DNA of 64,000 nucleotides, from NCBI GenBank assembly GCA_024686335.1, contig JAILCI010000054.1:122980-186979 (forward strand). The letters run 5' to 3'. Every line of letters begins with the position of its first letter. Within the stretch, counting starts at the first letter, position 1. The position numbers and the translations under genes are program-made. This stretch comes from Bacteroidales bacterium. Lineage in GTDB: Bacteria > Bacteroidota > Bacteroidia > Bacteroidales > WCHB1-69. Shown here one piece after another: positions 1 through 9,073 of this stretch. The notes under the pieces were generated by a model. It did not search any database. It saw nothing but the letters and a program-made list of their open reading frames with translations, and was not told where the DNA came from.

Positions 1-1
1 G

Positions 2-3000
2 TTGCTAATCACTCGTCCTAAGCAAGGTGTGGGTCGCTCTCCTTTCTTTGACTCTTATCATAAACTGGATATCACCATTGAATCTATCCACTGGAACACT
101 AACGATGAACGTATTGAATTCAAACCCATTGTGGGCAACACGAGTAAACAGACTGCTATCTTTGAATCACAGAACTTCTATGATGAGACCGTAATGCATG
201 AAATAGAGGGTTACAACAAAGAAAACCCTCTTTATACGCTTTGGCAACTCTTCAACTCTGCCGGCTACGAAGATGTGACCATTGAAGATGTTATCCGTTG
301 GTTCAGAAAGCCACCATTGGACATCAAAGCGCTGATCATTGACTTTGCTGCACGTGGTTTTGTAGAGTACGACGTTATCAATAATCGTATACACTATCGT
401 AGTAAAATTGCTCAATATCTTAATAACCAAATCAAAAAACGCGATTACGACTACATCCGACTTGAATCCAAAACTCACTACGCGTCCTTAGATCTTCTTA
501 CCAATGATTTGAAAATCACCGGCTGCGAGTTCTTCGTTCTCAGTGATCCACAAATTGTGAATGTATATCCGAAGGATGAATTGGTAACCGTAAAGAAAAA
601 CCGCAACATGGTATTCTCCGGCCGTGTCATCGGTGGTCTTTTCGATTTTGTAACTCACAATTGCCAGTTCGACTATGACCGTTTTCTTGTGGATATGGAC
701 ATCATTGACACCCTCATCATGTACGTAGAAGACAAAGAGGGTCCTATGGATATGTACGGAGACTATAAACTACAACGTGTCAAGAGTCAAATTGAGGAAT
801 TGTCTGGTGTTTTATATGTGGATGTCCCTGGCAACAAGTCCGGTATGACCGACTACCCCGACTATCCAATATTTGAGGCAAGAAAAGGTGGTAAGGTTTT
901 CTATGACAAACCTGAAATCTTGGGCGGTGTATATGACCGTGACCGTTTCTTCTATTCTGTCAACGAATTCCGCATTGTCAACCTCGACAATTTTGAGATT
1001 GACTCCATGAAGTTCACAGGACGCTTGGTCTCCGGTGGCATATTCCCAGATATCAACGAACCGTTGCAGGTGCAGAAAGACTTCTCCCTAGGTATTCGAC
1101 ATCAGACAAATGGTTTGCCAATGTATGGTACAAAAGGTGGTTATGCGGGCAGTATCAGCATGACACACGAAGGTTTGCGCGGCAAAGGTACCATTGACTA
1201 TATTACTTCTCATACTGTTTCCGACAGTTTGGTCTTCTATCTTGATTCCACCAACGGTGCTGCCAACAATCACGTAGTGGAAGAGCAGATGGCTGGTGTA
1301 GAGTTTCCTCCTGCATCAGTTGATGAAGGCTACCTCCATTGGGAACCTTATCAAGATCAGATGTTCATCCACACCATTAACAATCCGATGGCCGTCTTCC
1401 GCGAAACCGAGTTAACAGGCAACTCAAAAATTACTCCAAATGGTATGTTCGGTACTGGTGTCGTGAAATTCAATCGTGCAGACATCACCTCACAAAACTT
1501 TTTCTTCAAGCATCATGAGGTGTTAGCTGACACTGCCGATCTACAAATTTACGACCTTAGCAAAAACAAAGATAATATTGCATTTTCGACACGTAACTAT
1601 AAATCTCACGTGGACTTCAAGACTCGTAAGGGTAACTTCAAGGCAAATGGCGAAGCCTCTGAAATTTTCTTCGTCAAAAATGAAATCAAAGGTGTCGCTT
1701 CAGAGTTTGATTGGGATCCTATCGACTCCACAAAACTGCGTTTCAAATGGGACGATCCTTACAAAGATGTGGACATTGACAACACGGAAATCAAAGAGTT
1801 GGTGGATATGCACAGCGAAGGCAACGAACTCTATGCCTCCGACCCTTCTGTAGGTTACCGTTTCAATGCACTTAATGCTGAGTTTGATTTCACCGAAAAT
1901 ATAATTTATGCCCACGGCGTACGCTTCATCAATGTCGGTGATGCTGCCGTCGTCCCACATGGTGGAGAGGTCACCATCCGTGAAAAAGCTAATATGGACC
2001 GACTGACCAAATCACGGTTGCTGGCTGGACGTGAAAACAAGTATCATGAACTCTACGACTGTGATATCAAAATCACTACTGCCACTCGTATGTACGGTAA
2101 TGGCTATTATGACTACATCGATGAAAATCTGAACGTACAGAAACTCTTCTTTGACACTGTTTACTATGTTACAAAGGAAACCTTTGGTGCAGCTAAGATC
2201 CCGATAACAAAGAACTTCCAATTCAGCGACCAGTTTGGTTTCGACGGACGTGCCGAGTTACATAGCACCCAACCGTTCCTTTCTTACTTTGGTGGTGTAG
2301 AGATTCGCACCGGATGTGATACATTGCATCATGCTCGCCTCAAAATCCTCCAACAGGTGGATCCCAACAACATCATGATTGAGATTCACGACCGTTCCAA
2401 GGATATGGATGAACGAAAAGCCGTGGTTGCCATCGCCTCATCCAACAAGACTGGTCGTATCTATACCGCTTTCGGTACAGCCAAAGATGAGTTTAATGAT
2501 GCCGAGTATATTAATGTGTTCGGTTATATCAAATACGACAAAGAAACGAGACAATTCATAGCTGCATCAGCGGAAAAACTAGAAGACCCCGAAGCACCTG
2601 GCAACATCATTACACTCAGCACCGACAACTGCATTTCAACCGGTGTGGGTGAAATTGATATGGGAGCAAAGTTAGGTCGTGTGGACTTCATTACAAATGG
2701 TACCATTGTTAACTACATGACAGCCGATTCCGCGGATATGAATCTGACCACCTCCATAGACTTCTTCTTCAGTGATGAATCCATGAAACAGATGAACAAA
2801 ATGCTGGAAAACTCCATTTCTATGGATTTTGTGGACATCTCTGATGACGAGGCTTTCGATCAGTCGTTGAAGTCTCTTTTAGGCCGTGAAGAGTACCAAC
2901 GATTCACTCACAACCTGGCATTGGGCAACACCAGTCGTCACCTGCCGGAGGCGCTGCAGGTTAAGTTCCTTTTCTCCAACCTCTATTTTGAATGGGATAA

Positions 3001-3385
3001 GGATCAACATACGTTCAAGTCACAACGCACTCTGCCGCTTATCATCTGCGGATCTAAGCAGGTATTCAAGATGGTACCAGGTCGTATTGTCATTGAAAAG
3101 AAAGGTTCTCGTAATAAATTATACCTCTACTTTGAATTTGACGACCAGTTCTATTACTTCCAATTCGACAACAATGCTGTTTCCGGCTATTCTTCAGACA
3201 AGAGTTTCAATGAGGGTATCAGTAAGATAAAACCGAAGAACAGATCTCTAGCTCCGGAGAATGGTTTACCCTCCTTTACCTACAAGTTAGGAAACAGAGG
3301 CTGGAAGAATAAATTTGTGAAGAACTATTTCATGCCAGAAGAGGAAGATGTTGAAGATGATAATGAAACTGAGAGCGATGAATAA
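2..3385 (+). CDS. Giant beta-rich hypothetical protein, 5' end cut by the window
   Basis: The reading frame is already open at the window edge, so this is the C-terminal 1127 residues of a longer protein and its true start and any signal peptide are not visible. I recognise no catalytic motif. The sequence is dominated by alternating hydrophobic and polar stretches with many Asp, Asn, Tyr and Phe, as expected for a long beta-structured envelope protein. No membrane helix is apparent. It ends in a short very acidic tail (residues about 1110-1127, mostly Glu and Asp). The next gene starts inside its last codons (ATG at 3378, stop at 3383), which suggests translational coupling. A periplasmic or outer-membrane role is inferred only from composition. 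Confidence 0.75.
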   Translation: MLITRPKQGVGRSPFFDSYHKLDITIESIHWNTNDERIEFKPIVGNTSKQTAIFESQNFYDETVMHEIEGYNKENPLYTLWQLFNSAGYEDVTIEDVIRWFRKPPLDIKALIIDFAARGFVEYDVINNRIHYRSKIAQYLNNQIKKRDYDYIRLESKTHYASLDLLTNDLKITGCEFFVLSDPQIVNVYPKDELVTVKKNRNMVFSGRVIGGLFDFVTHNCQFDYDRFLVDMDIIDTLIMYVEDKEGPMDMYGDYKLQRVKSQIEELSGVLYVDVPGNKSGMTDYPDYPIFEARKGGKVFYDKPEILGGVYDRDRFFYSVNEFRIVNLDNFEIDSMKFTGRLVSGGIFPDINEPLQVQKDFSLGIRHQTNGLPMYGTKGGYAGSISMTHEGLRGKGTIDYITSHTVSDSLVFYLDSTNGAANNHVVEEQMAGVEFPPASVDEGYLHWEPYQDQMFIHTINNPMAVFRETELTGNSKITPNGMFGTGVVKFNRADITSQNFFFKHHEVLADTADLQIYDLSKNKDNIAFSTRNYKSHVDFKTRKGNFKANGEASEIFFVKNEIKGVASEFDWDPIDSTKLRFKWDDPYKDVDIDNTEIKELVDMHSEGNELYASDPSVGYRFNALNAEFDFTENIIYAHGVRFINVGDAAVVPHGGEVTIREKANMDRLTKSRLLAGRENKYHELYDCDIKITTATRMYGNGYYDYIDENLNVQKLFFDTVYYVTKETFGAAKIPITKNFQFSDQFGFDGRAELHSTQPFLSYFGGVEIRTGCDTLHHARLKILQQVDPNNIMIEIHDRSKDMDERKAVVAIASSNKTGRIYTAFGTAKDEFNDAEYINVFGYIKYDKETRQFIAASAEKLEDPEAPGNIITLSTDNCISTGVGEIDMGAKLGRVDFITNGTIVNYMTADSADMNLTTSIDFFFSDESMKQMNKMLENSISMDFVDISDDEAFDQSLKSLLGREEYQRFTHNLALGNTSRHLPEALQVKFLFSNLYFEWDKDQHTFKSQRTLPLIICGSKQVFKMVPGRIVIEKKGSRNKLYLYFEFDDQFYYFQFDNNAVSGYSSDKSFNEGISKIKPKNRSLAPENGLPSFTYKLGNRGWKNKFVKNYFMPEEEDVEDDNETESDE

Positions 3386-4436
3386 CCAAGAACAGAAACC
3401 TATATGGATTGCGGGACCGTGCGCTGTCGAGAGTGAAACACAGGTGTGGACCACCGCACGACAGTTACACGAAATAGTACAGCGTGACAACTTACGTCTA
3501 GACTATTTTCGTGCCGGTATCTGGAAACCACGCAGTCATCCAGATAGTTTCAATGGGCTGGGCGAGCAAGCTCTCCCTTGGCTAGCAGAGATACAATCAA
3601 AGTTAGAATTTCAAGTATGCGTGGAAGTGCTGACACCAGAGCACGTTTCATTATGTGAAAAATATGGCATATATGCAGTATGGGTGGGTGCCCGCACGGG
3701 CGTCAACCCTGTGGAGGTACAGAAGATAGCCGACGCGGTAAGTCACAAACCATTCACTGTCTTGGTTAAGAATCCTCTTGTTGCCGACCTCAAGTTATGG
3801 ATTGGCAATATAGAACGTTTCTTGCAGGCAGATGTCAAGAAGGTGATGGCTGTCCATCGTGGCTTCCCCGACAACAAAGAAAATGTTCTCCGCAATGCAC
3901 CTTGTTGGGAGATTCCTATTGCTCTCAAGGTACACTATCCAAACTTGCCCATCCTCTGCGACCCGTCACATCTCTGCGGACAGACCTCCTATATTCCTCA
4001 AATAGCACAGATAGCCTTGACTTACGGTTTTGACGGACTAATGACAGAGTGTCATTATGCACCAAAAGAGGCGCTTAGCGATGCTTCTCAGCAACTGACA
4101 CCCGAACAGTGGGCCGAGATGATTCACCAACTCAAATATCCGACCAACGCACCTGATAGAAAGCTGGTCAGACAACGCGCTCTTCTTGAGAATGTCGATA
4201 ATCAACTCAGTCAGCTGCTTTGGCAACGTATGTCTATTGTAGATGAGATTGCCCGCATCAAAAGGGAAAAACAATTGCCCGTAGTACAGCCACAACAATG
4301 GCAAAAAGTGGTGGAACGCTACCATAAAACTGAACACGACGAGCTTTATGCCCGCTTTCTCGATCAATTTCTCTCTTTATTACACCAATATTCCGTCCTG
4401 AGACAACAGGATGACAACTCTTTTCAAGAATCATAA
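3378..4436 (+). CDS. Bifunctional 3-deoxy-7-phosphoheptulonate synthase / chorismate mutase
   Basis: This enzyme makes DAHP from phosphoenolpyruvate and erythrose-4-phosphate, the entry step of the shikimate pathway, and also converts chorismate to prephenate. The N-terminal ~260 residues are a KDO8P-synthase-like DAHP synthase barrel with GPCAVES near the start, the FRAGIWKPR block, the VHRGF block and the CDPSHLCG metal/substrate block. The last ~90 residues are an all-helical AroQ-type chorismate mutase (RQRALLENVDNQL through the helix containing IARIKREKQ). An upstream in-frame ATG at 3348 would add ten residues overlapping the previous gene; I prefer 3378. The protease gene follows after 5 bases. 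In many Bacteroidales this fusion sits with other aromatic amino acid genes; here it does not. Confidence 0.93.
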   Translation: MNNQEQKPIWIAGPCAVESETQVWTTARQLHEIVQRDNLRLDYFRAGIWKPRSHPDSFNGLGEQALPWLAEIQSKLEFQVCVEVLTPEHVSLCEKYGIYAVWVGARTGVNPVEVQKIADAVSHKPFTVLVKNPLVADLKLWIGNIERFLQADVKKVMAVHRGFPDNKENVLRNAPCWEIPIALKVHYPNLPILCDPSHLCGQTSYIPQIAQIALTYGFDGLMTECHYAPKEALSDASQQLTPEQWAEMIHQLKYPTNAPDRKLVRQRALLENVDNQLSQLLWQRMSIVDEIARIKREKQLPVVQPQQWQKVVERYHKTEHDELYARFLDQFLSLLHQYSVLRQQDDNSFQES

Positions 4437-4441
4437 ACAAC

Positions 4442-6037
4442 ATGAATACAGATAGATACAACCGGTGGATGATGTTTTTTTACCTGCTCATCGCCTTTCT
4501 TTTAGGCATGACGGTGGCAGTAAATTTTTTAAACACACGAAAAGTGGTCACTCGCAACGCACATCTTCAAAAATTGAATGAAGTGCTTAATTATATCGAC
4601 CGTTATTACGTAGACTCAATCGATGTGGATTCCATTTATGATGTCTCCATCAATGCGATTCTGCAAAATCTGGATCCTCACTCCTCATACTCTTCTGCTG
4701 AAGACAACAAGGTCTTGATGGAGTCTTTGGAGGGCTCTTTTGAAGGTGTTGGCATACAATTTAATATTATGAATGACACCTTGATGGTCATTAACACAGT
4801 CTCAGGCGGTCCTTCCGAAAAGGCAGGTATCCGCGCTGGTGACCGAATGATTTCCGTTAATGGTGAATCTATCATCGGCATCACCAGTGAAAAAGCCTAC
4901 AAACTTTTGCGCGGCAAAAAGGGCACCAAAGTGAAGGTTGGCATCATGCGACCAGGTTTTAAGGAGATATATACTTATGAGATAAAGAGAAATGTGATTC
5001 CTATCTATACTGTAGATACATATTTTATGATGAACAATCAAACTGGCTATATCAAGATCAATGAGTTCGGGAGCACTACAGTTGAAGAGTTCCAAAAGGC
5101 TATAAGAAAGTTGAAAAGCCAAGGTATGAAGTCTATGGTTCTAGATTTGCGCGGCAATGCTGGTGGTTTCTTGGATGCTGCTGTAGGTGTTTGCGATGAG
5201 TTGCTCCCAAACAAAGAGAAAATCGTCTCTATTGAAGGCCTCAACGTGCGCCCGGAAGTGATTCGCGCTTCCCGAAGAGGAGATTTTGAAAATGGTAAAG
5301 TGGTTGTCCTCATTGATGACTACAGTGCTTCCGCTTCTGAAATTGTGGCTGGTGCCGTACAAGATAATGACCGTGGCTTTGTTGTTGGACGCAGGTCTTT
5401 TGGTAAAGGATTGGTACAAAGACAATTTGAATTAGAAGATAATTCTACAATCCGTTTAACCACGGCCCGTTACCATACCCCTAGTGGACGCTGTATCCAG
5501 CGAAACTATAAAAATGGCACAGAAGCCTATTATGAGGAGATTGTAAACAGACTGGTCAACGGAGAGATGGAGAATGTGGACAGCATAAAACTCGACTCCA
5601 CACAGATCTTCAAGACTGTGGGCGGGCGGACTGTCTATGGTGGAGGCGGAATCATGCCTGACTATTTCGTTCCGCTACAATATTCCGACACCAAAAGCAG
5701 TTTCTATGCTGTTTCCAACACAGCGGCTTTAGTACAATACGCATTCCACTACGCCAATGATCACAAAGCAGCACTCTTAAAACAGTATCCTGACGCAAAA
5801 ACCTTCTGCGCTAAGATGACTATTAGCGATGCACAGGTAAAAGACCTTTTGAAATATTACACGAATCTGACCAAGAAGGATGCTCCGGAGCTCAATGCAG
5901 AGTCTAAAAAAGAGTTAAAAGTATGGATGAAGGCTCTCATCGGACGCAACCTCTTTGGTGACGAGGCATACTATAAGACACTCAACACCACAGATCCTGT
6001 TGTTTTGAAAGCCTTGGAGGTTTTAAAAATGAAATAA
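4442..6037 (+). CDS. ctpA: S41 family C-terminal processing (tail-specific) peptidase
   Basis: This is a periplasmic serine protease that trims or degrades envelope proteins from their C termini. Residues about 9-30 form a single hydrophobic signal/anchor segment. A PDZ domain follows at about residues 85-170 (GVGIQFN, then the GPSEKAGIRAGDRMISVNG core), and the S41 catalytic core covers about 190-370. The Ser-Lys dyad is visible in the YSASASE block around residues 295-300 and in GKG with Lys322. The 531-residue length is usual for Bacteroidetes CtpA. It lies 5 bases after the DAHP synthase gene, is probably cotranscribed with it, and is followed by a strong hairpin terminator. Confidence 0.95.
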   Translation: MNTDRYNRWMMFFYLLIAFLLGMTVAVNFLNTRKVVTRNAHLQKLNEVLNYIDRYYVDSIDVDSIYDVSINAILQNLDPHSSYSSAEDNKVLMESLEGSFEGVGIQFNIMNDTLMVINTVSGGPSEKAGIRAGDRMISVNGESIIGITSEKAYKLLRGKKGTKVKVGIMRPGFKEIYTYEIKRNVIPIYTVDTYFMMNNQTGYIKINEFGSTTVEEFQKAIRKLKSQGMKSMVLDLRGNAGGFLDAAVGVCDELLPNKEKIVSIEGLNVRPEVIRASRRGDFENGKVVVLIDDYSASASEIVAGAVQDNDRGFVVGRRSFGKGLVQRQFELEDNSTIRLTTARYHTPSGRCIQRNYKNGTEAYYEEIVNRLVNGEMENVDSIKLDSTQIFKTVGGRTVYGGGGIMPDYFVPLQYSDTKSSFYAVSNTAALVQYAFHYANDHKAALLKQYPDAKTFCAKMTISDAQVKDLLKYYTNLTKKDAPELNAESKKELKVWMKALIGRNLFGDEAYYKTLNTTDPVVLKALEVLKMK

Positions 6038-6060
6038 AGAAAAGAATATAATGATAAAAT

Positions 6061-6088
6061 AAAGGGTGGTTCATGACCACCCTTTTAT
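6061..6088. terminator. Bidirectional intrinsic terminator
   Basis: A perfect 10-bp stem (AAAGGGTGGT with ACCACCCTTT) and a 5-base loop lie between the convergent ctpA and hutI genes. The stem has A-runs on one side and T-runs on the other, so it can stop transcription from both directions. Confidence 0.85.
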
Positions 6089-6117
6089 ATATACAAGTAT
6101 AGTATAGCGACTAGACG

Positions 6118-7371
6118 TTATTGTTCTTTTCCGTTGAGGAAATAGCGTTCTATCTTATTGCTACCAAAAGCATAATTCATAAAATAGACTGTATCCATTG
6201 GCTTAGTAATGAAGAAGTTGGCTCTCTTTCCCTTGGTAATGGAACCCACTATTTCTTGTTCTCCTAGCGCGTAGGCCGTATTAATAGTTGTAGCATTGAT
6301 AATCTCCTCAGGCAGCATCTTGTACATAATAGAACCCATGGCAACCACCAGCTGCATATTGCCGGAAGGGCAAGAGCCTGGGTTGAAGTCGGAAGCTAAT
6401 GCCACAGGCAGGCCAGCATCCATCATCTTACGGGCCGGAGCGCAGACCATACCAAGGAAGAAAGCTGCACCTGGCAAAATCGTTGGCATAGTCTCACTAT
6501 TCAACAGGGCAGCAATCTCCGCATCTCCTGTATACTCAAGATGATCAACTGACAAAGCATTATACTTCACGCCCACTTGAATACCACCGGAGTAGTCAAG
6601 TTCATTTGCATGAATTTTAGGACGAAGACCATATTTGATACCTTGCATCAGCATCCGCTCTGTCTGTTCCACTGTAAAGAAACCTTTGTCACAGAAAACA
6701 TCTATGAAGTCTGCGAGATCTTCTGCGGCCACCATAGGAATCATCTCATTGATGATGAGATCTACATATTCGTCGGGATTCTGCTTGTATTCTGCCGGAA
6801 CAGCATGTGCGCCTAAGAAGTTGGCCTTGATAAGCATCGGGGATTTCTCTTTAAGCCTGCGGATGACGCGCAGCATCTTCAGTTCATCCTCGGTGGAAAG
6901 ACCATAACCACTCTTGATCTCAACGGCACCGGTACCATATGATGCCATCTCCTCTAGGCGTTGCCATGCGCTATCGAAAAGTTCTTCTTCGGAGGCTTCG
7001 TGCAGACGTTTAGCGGAATTCAGAATACCACCTCCTCGTTTGGCAATCTCCTCATAGCTAAGTCCTTTGATCTTGTCAATATACTCCACTTCACGACTGC
7101 CTGCATAGACAATGTGAGTGTGAGAGTCGCAGAAGGAGGGAAATACCATACGTCCTGTGGCGTCAATCTCCTCTATAGGTTCTTTGATTTTCGCCAATTT
7201 TGTACGGTCGAGGTCCTCCATCTTGCCAAAGTCCTTAATGGTGTCGCCTACTGTCAACAGGTAAGCATTCTCTATGATAGGAAGATGTTGCATCTCCTTA
7301 CCTGCGCGGAATGTTATCTTGCGGGGTTCGGCCTGCACCAACTGTTTGATGTTAGTCACTAAAATTGCCAT
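6118..7371 (-). CDS. hutI: Imidazolonepropionase
   Basis: HutI hydrolyses 4-imidazolone-5-propionate to N-formimino-glutamate, the third step of histidine degradation. The 417-residue length fits the amidohydrolase family. The metal-binding HTH motif is in CDSHTHIVYAG near residue 85, with further ligands in the NFLGAHAVP, HANELDYSGG and DHLEYTG blocks and the ASDFNPGSC segment near the end. The other hut genes (hutU, hutH, ftcD) are not in this window. The gene starts 32 bases after the superoxide dismutase gene on the same strand, and no promoter or terminator separates them, so they may be cotranscribed. Confidence 0.95.
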   Translation of the reverse strand: MAILVTNIKQLVQAEPRKITFRAGKEMQHLPIIENAYLLTVGDTIKDFGKMEDLDRTKLAKIKEPIEEIDATGRMVFPSFCDSHTHIVYAGSREVEYIDKIKGLSYEEIAKRGGGILNSAKRLHEASEEELFDSAWQRLEEMASYGTGAVEIKSGYGLSTEDELKMLRVIRRLKEKSPMLIKANFLGAHAVPAEYKQNPDEYVDLIINEMIPMVAAEDLADFIDVFCDKGFFTVEQTERMLMQGIKYGLRPKIHANELDYSGGIQVGVKYNALSVDHLEYTGDAEIAALLNSETMPTILPGAAFFLGMVCAPARKMMDAGLPVALASDFNPGSCPSGNMQLVVAMGSIMYKMLPEEIINATTINTAYALGEQEIVGSITKGKRANFFITKPMDTVYFMNYAFGSNKIERYFLNGKEQ

Positions 7372-7403
7372 AACGTAAAATTGAGATTTTTTAAGATTGA
7401 TAA

Positions 7404-7991
7404 TTATTTTCCGTAGCGTGTTGCCACCACATCCCAGTTAACGATAGACCATAAGGCCTTCAGATGATCGGGACGGCGGTTCTGATAATCCAAATAGTAA
7501 GCATGCTCCCATACATCAAAGGTAAGCAACGGATTTAATCCTTTCTGCAACGGATTGGCGGCATTTGGTTCCTGAGTGATAACAAGGTTCCCCTCTTTGT
7601 CAGCAGAAAGCCATACCCAACCTGAACCGAAGAGAGAGCCACCCTTCTTAACAAACTCCTCTTTGAAAGCCTCAAAAGAGCCAAAAGTTTTGTTTATAGC
7701 GTCTGCCAATGCACCTTCAGGCTTATTATTCTCCTTTGGAGCCATAAACTGACCGAAGTAGAGATTATGATTCAGAATCTGTCCGGCATTGTTCAACATA
7801 CCGCCTTCTGCTGTCACTACAATCTCCTCCAACGTCTTTGTCTCAAAAGGAGTACCTTCGATAGCAGCATTTAGATTGTTGACGTATGTCTGATGATGCT
7901 TTCCATGATGGAATCCAATAGTTTCGCGGCTGATAGCAGGTTCAAGTGCCTCAGGGACATATGGTAATGTCATTAAATCAAATTTTGCCAT
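7404..7991 (-). CDS. sodB: Fe/Mn superoxide dismutase
   Basis: This cytoplasmic enzyme dismutates superoxide to peroxide and oxygen. At 195 residues it has the standard length. Metal ligands are visible: His in the FHHGKHHQTYV helix, His in the NHNLYF block, and Asp plus His in DVWEHAYYLDY. Whether it uses iron, manganese or either (cambialistic, as in several Bacteroidetes) cannot be read with certainty. It has its own -7 element 34 bases upstream. Together with rubrerythrin and the glutathione peroxidase elsewhere in the window it belongs to the oxygen-defence set of an anaerobe. Confidence 0.96.
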   Translation of the reverse strand: MAKFDLMTLPYVPEALEPAISRETIGFHHGKHHQTYVNNLNAAIEGTPFETKTLEEIVVTAEGGMLNNAGQILNHNLYFGQFMAPKENNKPEGALADAINKTFGSFEAFKEEFVKKGGSLFGSGWVWLSADKEGNLVITQEPNAANPLQKGLNPLLTFDVWEHAYYLDYQNRRPDHLKALWSIVNWDVVATRYGK

Positions 7992-8024
7992 TGTTCTATA
8001 TTTTTAAAGATGAATAATAAAGTG

Positions 8025-8032
8025 CAAAGATA
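8025..8032 (-). promoter_or_regulatory. -7 promoter element of sodB
   Basis: A perfect TATCTTTG on the minus strand matches the Bacteroidetes -7 consensus TAnnTTTG. It would give a leader of roughly 25-30 nt before the sodB start. Confidence 0.65.
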
Positions 8033-8086
8033 GCAATTTTCAATAATTAGTGTTATTGGTTTTTGGCGTTGGAGAGTATAAAAAAA

Positions 8087-8114
8087 TGACCGCTACCCTT
8101 ACGGATAACGGTCA
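8087..8114 (-). terminator. Intrinsic terminator after the zinc-ribbon gene
   Basis: On the minus strand TGACCG pairs with CGGTCA at the ends of a hairpin that is followed by a run of seven T. It lies just downstream of the stop at 8141 and closes the usp-flavin reductase-nif3-zinc ribbon operon. Confidence 0.8.
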
Positions 8115-8140
8115 ATATGCGGTGTTAAAATTCCTTACAA

Positions 8141-9046
8141 TTACTCTGCTGTGACAACCTCGGGTTCGTGCTGACTAGCAACCAATTTGTCGTCGATGAA
8201 GATACGGCCACAAGCTTCGCAAACGATGATCTTTTTATGCAAAGCGATATCCAACTGACGTTGCGGAGGAATCTTGCTGAAACAACCACCACAAGCATCA
8301 CGCTCAATTTTAACGATAGCCAAACCGTTGTGAGCATTCTTACGAATACGTTCAAATGCTGACAAAAGACGTTCATCGACCTTTGCTCTCAATTCAGCTG
8401 CTTGAGCTGTCAGTTCTTCTTCTTCCTTTTCAGTATCAGCAACGATAACTTCCAATTCTGATTTTTTCTGTTTGAGAATTTCTTCCAACTCGGCAAGACG
8501 CTCTTGGGTCTCTTGAATCTTTGCTTCCTTTTCTTCTATTTCAGCCTCGTATTTGGCAATATGCTTATCTGCAACCTGAATCTCAAGATTCTGATAGTCT
8601 ATCTCCTTGCTCAATGATTCATATTCGCGGTTGTTGCGGACATTATTCTGTTGTTCTTCATAACGTTTAATAGCAGATGTAGCATCTGATTTCTTAGCAT
8701 TTTCAGCAACAATGTTGGCTTTCAGATTCTTAATCTCTTCCTGCAAATTAGCGATACGGGTTTTTTTACCTTCACATTCGTCTTCCTTATCTCTAATTTC
8801 TTCAGGTAATTCACCTCTAATTATTCTAATTTGGTCAATTTTGGAACAAATTTGCTGCAAGTTGTAGAGAGAAAGAAGTTTTTGTTCGATGGACAACTCC
8901 TCAGCACTATTCTGAGTATGGTCTTGTTTTTTAACTTCAATAACACCACCAGCGGTTTTTTCGATGGTTACTTCTTCAGCAGCAACCTGGCGTACTTCTA
9001 CAGCCTCTTTTTCTTCCTTTTTCTTCGTAGTCTTTTTTGCAGGCAT
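8141..9046 (-). CDS. Coiled-coil protein with C4 zinc ribbon (DUF164-like)
   Basis: The 301-residue protein has a Lys/Glu-rich N terminus, then a long charged coiled coil (about residues 60-225), and ends in a zinc-ribbon domain with two Cys pairs, CGGCF and CEACG, about 25 residues apart. Related proteins in other bacteria are annotated as zinc ribbon domain proteins of poorly known function, some proposed to bind nucleic acid. The gene starts 27 bases after the Nif3-like gene, a pairing also seen in other bacterial genomes as far as I recall. A cytoplasmic location is inferred from the lack of a signal peptide. Confidence 0.88.
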   Translation of the reverse strand: MPAKKTTKKKEEKEAVEVRQVAAEEVTIEKTAGGVIEVKKQDHTQNSAEELSIEQKLLSLYNLQQICSKIDQIRIIRGELPEEIRDKEDECEGKKTRIANLQEEIKNLKANIVAENAKKSDATSAIKRYEEQQNNVRNNREYESLSKEIDYQNLEIQVADKHIAKYEAEIEEKEAKIQETQERLAELEEILKQKKSELEVIVADTEKEEEELTAQAAELRAKVDERLLSAFERIRKNAHNGLAIVKIERDACGGCFSKIPPQRQLDIALHKKIIVCEACGRIFIDDKLVASQHEPEVVTAE

Positions 9047-9073
9047 ATTTTTGTAATTAATTGATTCTAAATA

